From: Desulfobacteraceae bacterium UBA5623
GTDB taxonomy: Bacteria > Desulfobacterota > DSM-4660 > Desulfatiglandales > Desulfatiglandaceae
NCBI GenBank assembly: GCA_002424495.1
Contig: DIKH01000435.1
Location: 1 to 11,196 of the forward strand
Reading direction: 5' to 3'
Length of the DNA: 11,196 nucleotides
The notes beneath the pieces were generated by a model. That model had not been told where the DNA came from. It ran no database searches and saw only the letters and a program-made list of their open reading frames with translations. Numbering within the stretch: position 1 is the stretch's first letter; the number at the start of each line of letters is the position of its first letter. Positions 5,667-11,196 of this stretch are shown here, one piece after another. A program made the position numbers and the translations under genes.

Positions 5667-8600
5667 ATGTCTCTGCGATCAAAGATTTTTCTCATCCTTT
5701 TTACAATGGTCATTTTTTATGCGGGTTTCAATTATGCCATACAGCGTCTTATTATCTTTCCAAGCTATTTATCTCTGGAACGATCAGAAGCAAAAAAGGA
5801 TGCAGAGCGGTGTATTGAGGCACTGCACAGGGAACTATATTACCTCAAAAAATTAAACGATGATTGGTCTGCATGGGATGATACCTACCGGTTTGTTGAG
5901 GATCGAAACAGGGAATATATCAGTTCCAACCTGGGCATCAGCACCATGAAAAATAACAAGCTCAATCTCTTTTATGTCTGCAACACCGAGGGCAAGGCGG
6001 TGTGGGGGAAGATTTATGACCTGGAGACGGAGAAAAAAATCATACTGAATGAATTTCCTGCGACGGCTATGTCAAAAACAGATCCTCTGCTTCAACATAA
6101 TACCATTGAAAGTTCTATCGCCGGAGTGCTGATGACAGGGCATGGACCAATGCTCATCGCTTCTGAACCTATTATTACCAGTGAAGGGAAGGGTCCAATC
6201 ATAGGGACTCTGATCATGGGACGATTTTTGGGAGGGGATCTGATCAAAACCCTGGTTGATCAGACGCGCGTTGATTTTCACGTATGGCCGGTCATAAAGG
6301 ATTCCATCCCCGCGAGGCAGATGGATGCCCTGACCCATATCACCTCTGATCAGCCTGTGCATATTCTTGACGACAGCAAGGATCTTCTCGAGGTGTACAC
6401 GACCTTCCCTGATATCAACGGGGCTCCGGCCCTCCTGGTCCAGGCGAACATTTCAAAAGAGATCAGCGCGGCCGGCCTTGCCGCTTCCCGTTACGCCCTT
6501 TTTTCGGTTATGGTTGCAGGAACGGTGATGATTCTGGTCTTTGTGCTGTTTTTTCAGGTAAACATTGTAGCGCCAATACTGCAATTAAGCAGACACGCGG
6601 TCGCGGTTCGTCAATCCAATGACTTAACAAGGCGCGCGGCCATGAATCGCGAGGATGAAATAGGGACCCTTTCCATAGAGTTTGACCGGATGCTTACACA
6701 GGTTCAGGAAACTACTGAGGGACTGGAACAGGCCAAAGAAGCGGCAGAGATCGCCAACAAGGCCAAAAGCCAGTTTCTGGCCAATATGAGTCATGAGATA
6801 AGAACTCCATTGAACGGGATCATCGGCATGTCAGAACTGGCCATGGAAACCGAACTCAACGATAACCAGAAAAACATAATGCATGCCCTGAGCACAGAGG
6901 CAAATTCACTGCTGACCATCATCAATGAAGTTCTTGATTTTTCCAAGATAGAGGCTGGCAAAATTGAACTTGAAGAGATCCCATTTGACCTGCGGACAAT
7001 GGTCGAGGATATCTCCAACTCCATGTTCTTCAGGGCGGAACAAAAAGGCCTGGAGTTTCTCTCCTTCCTTGCACCGGACATTCCATTTCGACTTATCGGC
7101 GACCCAGGCCGTTTGAGGCAGATTATAGTAAACCTTCTTGGAAACGCCATCAAGTTTACCGATAAGGGTGAAATATTGTTGAAGGGGGAAATAGCCGGGG
7201 ACCTGGGTGACAGGGTGGAACTGCGTTTCTCTGTCAGTGATACAGGCATCGGGATACCAAAAGACAAGCTGGGTGTGATCTTTGAAAGCTTCACCCAGGC
7301 AGATGGATCAACAACGAGAAAATACGGGGGCACTGGCCTGGGGACGACTATCTCCAAGCAATTGGTGGAAATGATGGGTGGAATGATTGGAGTCGAAAGC
7401 GAAGAGGGCAAGGGGAGCAGCTTCTGGTTTACAGCCTTCCTCTCCAAACAGACCGGACCCGGCATTGCCGGACCTGGGAAAGAAACCGACCTCAGTCACC
7501 TAAAGGTCCTGGTGGTGGATGATAACCAGACCAGCAGGTTTATCCTTAAAGAATACCTTAGATCATGGGGCTGTCAGTCAATGGAGGCAGCAGGCTCAAT
7601 GGAAGGATTATCCATGCTTCTGGACCACCATTCTTCAAGCACACCATTCAACCTGGTCCTGACGGACATGCAAATGCCCGGAATGGACGGCTTTGACCTG
7701 GCAAGGGAGATCAGAAAGCTTGAGGCATTCAAAGAGGTCCCGATTATTGTCCTTACTTCTGTTGGCAGGATAGGTGACGGAAAGAAGTGTAGAGACATAG
7801 GTATCGAAGGCTATCTGGCCAAGCCGGTCAGGCGAGGAGATTTGTTTAAGGCGATCAAATCTGTTTTTGGCCTGTCGTCAGAAGGCGAACCTGTTCCAAG
7901 GCTGGTGACCCGGCACAGCCTTTCTGAAGATTCTAGGAAAGAGGTCCAAATACTCTTGGTCGAGGATTATCCGACCAACCAGCAGGTGGCGATGCGAAAC
8001 CTTCAAAACGCCGGTTATCAGGTGGATCTGTCTGAAAACGGGCAGCAGGCGGTGGAGGCATGCAAGCGCAAGCGCTACGACCTCATCCTGATGGATATTG
8101 AGATGCCGGTAATGGACGGTTATGAGGCCACCAAGGCTATAAGGCGACTGGAATCCCAGTTTACCAATATAGGGGAGAAAATTGAAGGAAGTGATGTTAT
8201 TGCGGAAAGGACCCCGATTGTAGCCATGACCGCTCATGCCATAGAAGAGCATAGACAGATGTGTATTGAAAGCGGGATGGATGACTTCCTTACCAAGCCG
8301 CTGAGGAAAAAAGAACTCCTGGACATGGTGGAAGAGTGGGTTTCTTTAAGGGCTGGTTCAGTCCGTGAATCCCGCCTGTCAACAGACGGGGCAAGACAAC
8401 ATGGCCCGATATCGGAGGCATTGGCAGAAAAAAAAGGCGATAAACAAACCCCGAGACCCAACCCATCTGCAGAGCCAATGGATTTTGAAAAGGCACTGGG
8501 GGAATTCGAGGGAGACAAGCCGTTTCTAATGGATGTCTTAAGTGGTTTCATCAGCAACGTCAAAGGACAGATCACCACCATGAAAAAGGCCATATCCGAT

Positions 8601-8804
8601 GGGGATCATGAGTTACTCGCCAGAGAGGCCCACTCAATCAAGGGAGGCGCGGCCAATTTATGTGCCCATGCTCTGTCACAAATCGCCTCTCAATTGGAGA
8701 CCATAGGCAGCTCAGGGACAGCAGCAGGAGGGGCCGAGGTCATGGATAGGATCGAGGGGGAGCTTTTGCGTCTTGAAAAGTACGCTGCTGAGCTTCTTCT
8801 GTAA
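5667..8804 (+). CDS. Hybrid sensor histidine kinase: CHASE4-HAMP-HisKA-HATPase-REC-REC-HPt
   Basis: This 1045-residue inner-membrane kinase starts at the ATG at 5667, with AGAGG 9 nt upstream. Transmembrane segments lie at about 6-31 and 277-299. Between them is a periplasmic CHASE4-type sensor with the hallmark W67-x2-W70-D71-D72-x-Y74-x-F76. A HAMP linker (about 300-352) and a short coiled coil lead to HisKA, with phospho-acceptor H376 in SHEIRTP. The ATPase domain has N493 of the N box, DTGIGIP from D525 and the GGTGLG loop at 554-559. Receiver 1 (about 611-735) has D618/D619, phospho-acceptor D667 and K719. Receiver 2 (about 759-890) has E766/D767, D810 and K877. The C-terminal HPt domain has H989 in AHSIKGG. 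All phosphorelay residues are intact, so signal can pass from H376 through a receiver to H989 and then to an external regulator. No response regulator gene adjoins it, and the ligand is unknown. Confidence 0.97.
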   Translation: MSLRSKIFLILFTMVIFYAGFNYAIQRLIIFPSYLSLERSEAKKDAERCIEALHRELYYLKKLNDDWSAWDDTYRFVEDRNREYISSNLGISTMKNNKLNLFYVCNTEGKAVWGKIYDLETEKKIILNEFPATAMSKTDPLLQHNTIESSIAGVLMTGHGPMLIASEPIITSEGKGPIIGTLIMGRFLGGDLIKTLVDQTRVDFHVWPVIKDSIPARQMDALTHITSDQPVHILDDSKDLLEVYTTFPDINGAPALLVQANISKEISAAGLAASRYALFSVMVAGTVMILVFVLFFQVNIVAPILQLSRHAVAVRQSNDLTRRAAMNREDEIGTLSIEFDRMLTQVQETTEGLEQAKEAAEIANKAKSQFLANMSHEIRTPLNGIIGMSELAMETELNDNQKNIMHALSTEANSLLTIINEVLDFSKIEAGKIELEEIPFDLRTMVEDISNSMFFRAEQKGLEFLSFLAPDIPFRLIGDPGRLRQIIVNLLGNAIKFTDKGEILLKGEIAGDLGDRVELRFSVSDTGIGIPKDKLGVIFESFTQADGSTTRKYGGTGLGTTISKQLVEMMGGMIGVESEEGKGSSFWFTAFLSKQTGPGIAGPGKETDLSHLKVLVVDDNQTSRFILKEYLRSWGCQSMEAAGSMEGLSMLLDHHSSSTPFNLVLTDMQMPGMDGFDLAREIRKLEAFKEVPIIVLTSVGRIGDGKKCRDIGIEGYLAKPVRRGDLFKAIKSVFGLSSEGEPVPRLVTRHSLSEDSRKEVQILLVEDYPTNQQVAMRNLQNAGYQVDLSENGQQAVEACKRKRYDLILMDIEMPVMDGYEATKAIRRLESQFTNIGEKIEGSDVIAERTPIVAMTAHAIEEHRQMCIESGMDDFLTKPLRKKELLDMVEEWVSLRAGSVRESRLSTDGARQHGPISEALAEKKGDKQTPRPNPSAEPMDFEKALGEFEGDKPFLMDVLSGFISNVKGQITTMKKAISDGDHELLAREAHSIKGGAANLCAHALSQIASQLETIGSSGTAAGGAEVMDRIEGELLRLEKYAAELLL

Positions 8805-8847
8805 CTGCCTATAAAATCAGCTACCATTGGCTAAAGCAGATGAATTG

Positions 8848-8883
8848 AGGGTTCAAGGATTCAAGGGGCCGAGGGGTCCAGTG
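8848..8883. repeat. 36-bp direct repeat copy, left arm of the 5502-5596 palindrome
   Basis: Identical over 36 bp to 5503-5538. Weaker identity extends to both sides: GAT-N-AATT before it, and ACGAATT in the loop region after it. The right arm of the palindrome is missing and is replaced by AT-rich sequence (about 8914-8946) containing close repeats of the word aaatta. This is a half copy or eroded copy. With the first copy it brackets the kinase gene in direct orientation, about 3.3 kb apart. Confidence 0.8.
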
Positions 8884-8949
8884 ATAATGACGAATTATTA
8901 GTTTTACTCCTTTCATTCAAAATTAAAAATTAACAACTCAAAATTTGCC

Positions 8950-9783
8950 CTAAGCCTGCCGTCCGGAGATAAAATCCGCCGCCGTTGTGAGCTCGAAATC
9001 ATCGAGCAGCCGTTCAAGCCTTTTTTCCGTGCTTTCCAGCGAGGCGTTGAGGACAAACCTTTTTATTAATGGCAGTCTTACCCTTGGGCAATTGATGTCA
9101 AACTCCCTTGGGTGAAGAAATATCACCGACGGCATGCCCTTTTGATTATTTTTAACAATGGCGGAACGGATAAGGCTGTAAGGAAATGTCCTTAACCCCC
9201 AACCGCCGCCAAAGGGCAGACTGATCAGGGGTGTAACACCCACAAGCGGTGGGATCTCCCACATCTCGCCCCCTGAAAGTCTGTGTTTCCAGGGAATAGC
9301 GGGGTAGTTGGGATTGCCGATAATTGGAAGGGGCGCCATACTGGAATCGTACTGGAAGCCCTCCTCCAGCAAGATATCGAGCGCCCACATGGACCCATCT
9401 TTTATTGACCATTCAGGCGCCCTGTACCCTTTTACCTTATCCCCGGTTATGCCCGTCAAGATGTCCGCAGACTTTCTGAGATCGTCCCTGAATAGATCAG
9501 GCGTTATTGTATATACCCGCCTGTGTGCGTAGCCGTGAGAGGCGATCTCATGACCGGAGCCGCTTATTTTCCTGATAAGTTCAGGATTTTTTTCCGCCAC
9601 TGATCCGAGGACAAAAAAGGTCGCCAGGGTCTTGGCCCTGCCCAGTATGTCGAGTAATTTTGTTGTATTTTCTACGACCCGGCTTTCAAGGCTGTCCCAG
9701 CTTTCCCTTGGTATGAAACTGCCAACCCCGCAGATGTGGAACCAGTCCTCCAGATCCACGGTAAGGATGTTCTTGACTGTCAT
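8950..9783 (-). CDS. Polysaccharide deacetylase, XrtA/PEP-CTERM-system type (NodB domain plus DUF3473)
   Basis: The 277-residue protein, starting at the ATG at 9781-9783, matches the exosortase-associated exopolysaccharide deacetylase family in length and motifs. The opening TVDLEDWFH holds the catalytic and metal Asp residues (D10, D13). H83 and H87 in SHGYAH complete the metal site. R121 and P123 lie in GYRAPEWS. The C-terminal DUF3473 part holds the HPREFD motif with H224. Members remove N-acetyl groups from exopolysaccharide during export and usually sit in EPS loci with exosortase XrtA. No signal peptide is seen, which is normal for this group. The ribosome binding site is weak. Neither neighbour is an EPS gene, so the locus is either split or continues elsewhere. 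Confidence 0.94.
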   Translation of the reverse strand: MTVKNILTVDLEDWFHICGVGSFIPRESWDSLESRVVENTTKLLDILGRAKTLATFFVLGSVAEKNPELIRKISGSGHEIASHGYAHRRVYTITPDLFRDDLRKSADILTGITGDKVKGYRAPEWSIKDGSMWALDILLEEGFQYDSSMAPLPIIGNPNYPAIPWKHRLSGGEMWEIPPLVGVTPLISLPFGGGWGLRTFPYSLIRSAIVKNNQKGMPSVIFLHPREFDINCPRVRLPLIKRFVLNASLESTEKRLERLLDDFELTTAADFISGRQA

Positions 9784-9805
9784 TTAAAGACTCAATAAGG
9801 CTGTC

Positions 9806-9841
9806 CGAGGTATAAGGGGCAAAAAGAGATTCTATACCTCG
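9806..9841. repeat. 9-bp inverted repeat between the ATPase and deacetylase genes
   Basis: CGAGGTATA (9806-9814) pairs exactly with TATACCTCG (9833-9841) around an 18-nt loop. No T run follows on the minus strand, so it is not a standard terminator. The adjoining GTATCCTC (9841-9848) also occurs in the right arm of the 5502-5596 palindrome, so this may be a decayed relative of that element. Confidence 0.4.
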
Positions 9842-9911
9842 TATCCTCTCGATCCAAGTTGTTTTGGAACCGACGTCTTACCATGTACCCCCTGAAAAAA
9901 GCCGGCAGGAT

Positions 9912-11066
9912 TCAATCGGAGATAATTCTCGCCAAGTCTTTCAGCGGAATTACAAAGGTATCTTTCCCTATGGGGTATGAGTCCTCTCCCGGATACACTA
10001 CAAACCCTTTCCGGCACGATAAATCATTATAGGCTGTCCGGAACCCCTTTGACGGCTTGGGGCTGAAAGAATACTTTATTTCAATGGCGATAAGGTGATG
10101 ACCGCCGTCTGCTAGCAATAAGTCTATTTCCGCACCGGCGCTGGTGCGGAAAAAATAATATTGCCGGCCCGCTGGCGTCGCTCTGAGGATTTGTTCAATA
10201 ACAAACCCCTCCCAGGAAGAACCGACGGAAGGGTGCGCCTGCAATTGATCAAAAGCAGGTTTTCCCAAGAGCGCGTGAAGGATGCCTGAATCCCTTATAT
10301 AGATTTTCGGCGACTTCGTAATTCGTTTTTTAATATTCGCATAATATGGCGGTAATTGCCGAGTGATGAAGGTGTCATCGAGAATATCAAGGTAGTGCCG
10401 AACCGTTGGGGCCGTAATTCCTAGACTGTTCGCAATCTGACTCGCATTCCATAACTGGCCGTGGGAATGTGCGAGCATACCCCAGAATCTTCTCAATTGG
10501 GAAGCCGGTACCCGTATCCCAAGCTGTGGGATATCCATTTCAAGGTATGTTTTTATAAAGGACTCTCTCCATGAAAAACTTTTCATATCAGTTGCTGCAA
10601 GATAACTTTCCGGATATCCTCCACGCAGCCACAATTGTTGTGTTTTTTCATATCCTCCTTCAGCAGGAGTAAGCGGCGATAATTCGTGGTAGATAATGCG
10701 ACCCGCCAGGCTTTCAGAAGACTGCCGGATAATATCGGGCGAGGCCGATCCCAGTATGAGAAACCTGCCGGAATGTCTTTTTCTGTCAACAAGCGCCCTT
10801 ATAAGCGGGAAGAGAGAAGGCATCCGCTGAACTTCATCTATTATAACGAGCGATTCCGTGAATTGACCGAGATATAACTCAGCATCCTGAAGCTTATTGA
10901 GATCTGAGGGTAATTCCAGGTCGAGGTAGATGACCTCTTTTGACGATGACTGCGCTATCATCCTCGCAAGAGTAGTTTTTCCAACCTGACGCGACCCTAA
11001 AATACCGACGACAGGGTATTCATCAAGAGACGACTCAATGGTTTGTTTCAAGGCTCTGTCAATCAT
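9912..11066 (-). CDS. AAA-family ATP-binding protein with DUF4143 C-terminal domain
   Basis: The 384-residue protein starts at the ATG at 11064-11066. A Walker A motif, GSRQVGKTT (24-32), and a Walker B motif, LVIIDE (73-78), mark the ATPase domain, followed by the sensor-like LILGSAS (103-109). Residues about 205-236 form a winged-helix-like segment (NASQIANSLGITAPTVRHYL). The DUF4143 region ends in a PD-(D/E)xK-like core, with E313-x-D315 and later E329-x-K331. Such proteins are widespread in bacteria and archaea, mostly of unknown role. They are often patchily distributed and sometimes treated as defence- or toxin-like accessory genes. The gene reads toward the deacetylase but is separated from it by 128 nt. 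Length is normal and all nucleotide-binding motifs are intact. Confidence 0.94.
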   Translation of the reverse strand: MIDRALKQTIESSLDEYPVVGILGSRQVGKTTLARMIAQSSSKEVIYLDLELPSDLNKLQDAELYLGQFTESLVIIDEVQRMPSLFPLIRALVDRKRHSGRFLILGSASPDIIRQSSESLAGRIIYHELSPLTPAEGGYEKTQQLWLRGGYPESYLAATDMKSFSWRESFIKTYLEMDIPQLGIRVPASQLRRFWGMLAHSHGQLWNASQIANSLGITAPTVRHYLDILDDTFITRQLPPYYANIKKRITKSPKIYIRDSGILHALLGKPAFDQLQAHPSVGSSWEGFVIEQILRATPAGRQYYFFRTSAGAEIDLLLADGGHHLIAIEIKYSFSPKPSKGFRTAYNDLSCRKGFVVYPGEDSYPIGKDTFVIPLKDLARIISD

Positions 11067-11196
11067 TCTTGCATATTAAAAGGCTATCTTTCAATTTGCA
11101 AGGAAAATAAAACATTCTTTCCGGAAACCAAAACCATTCAGGGTAAAACTGCGGGTATCTTACATAAATTCTCAATAATGTCCGGTTAAGGAAGTA

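Noticed and set aside
6791..7465. 224-residue open frame on the minus strand inside the kinase gene
   Set aside because: It lies antisense to the conserved HisKA/ATPase coding region, has a serine- and proline-rich composition typical of a reversed frame, and shows no motif or ribosome binding site.
11160..11196. TGTCCGGTTAAG near the right edge, resembling an insertion-sequence end
   Set aside because: No inverted partner or transposase fragment is in the window, and the resemblance is only an impression from memory.

Overview
The window (about 50% GC by eye) looks like chromosome from an anaerobic Desulfobacterota (deltaproteobacterial) organism. The suggestion rests on three things: a GlcD-like flavoprotein beside a CCG/Fe-S protein, an HMG-CoA synthase-like/DUF35 protein beside a thiolase, and a large CHASE4 hybrid histidine kinase with palindromic intergenic repeats. 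The taxon is inferred from gene content; no rRNA or marker gene is present.

Left half (1-5404, minus strand): a four-gene unit read right to left. The order is an HMG-CoA-synthase-like protein fused to a DUF35 zinc-ribbon/OB fold (3790-5187), an SCP-x-type thiolase (2597-3778), an FAD-binding oxidoreductase (966-2423), and an Fe-S/CCG-domain protein that runs off the left edge (1-920). Each gene has a strong AGGAGG-like ribosome binding site. The first two genes resemble the archaeal thiolase/HMG-CoA synthase/DUF35 assembly and the BbsA-BbsB thiolase of anaerobic toluene degradation. The last two look like a flavin dehydrogenase that passes electrons to an Fe-S partner. A CoA-dependent C-C cleavage or condensation module coupled to an oxidation step is the likeliest reading; the substrate is unknown. 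The synthase-like domain seems to have lost all three catalytic residues of HMG-CoA synthase, so it may be a structural partner of the thiolase.

Centre (5188-5666): the only non-coding stretch over 300 bases. It holds a candidate promoter and two operator-like dyads for the minus-strand operon, a small open frame of doubtful status, and a roughly 95-bp imperfect palindrome. A 36-bp perfect copy of the left arm of that palindrome recurs at 8848, so the histidine kinase gene is bracketed by direct repeats.

Right half: a 1045-residue CHASE4-HAMP-HisKA-HATPase-REC-REC-HPt hybrid kinase on the plus strand (5667-8804). It is followed by two minus-strand genes, an XrtA/PEP-CTERM-type polysaccharide deacetylase (8950-9783) and an AAA ATPase of the DUF4143 family (9912-11066). 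These three do not obviously belong to one pathway. The last 130 bases hold no recognisable gene.
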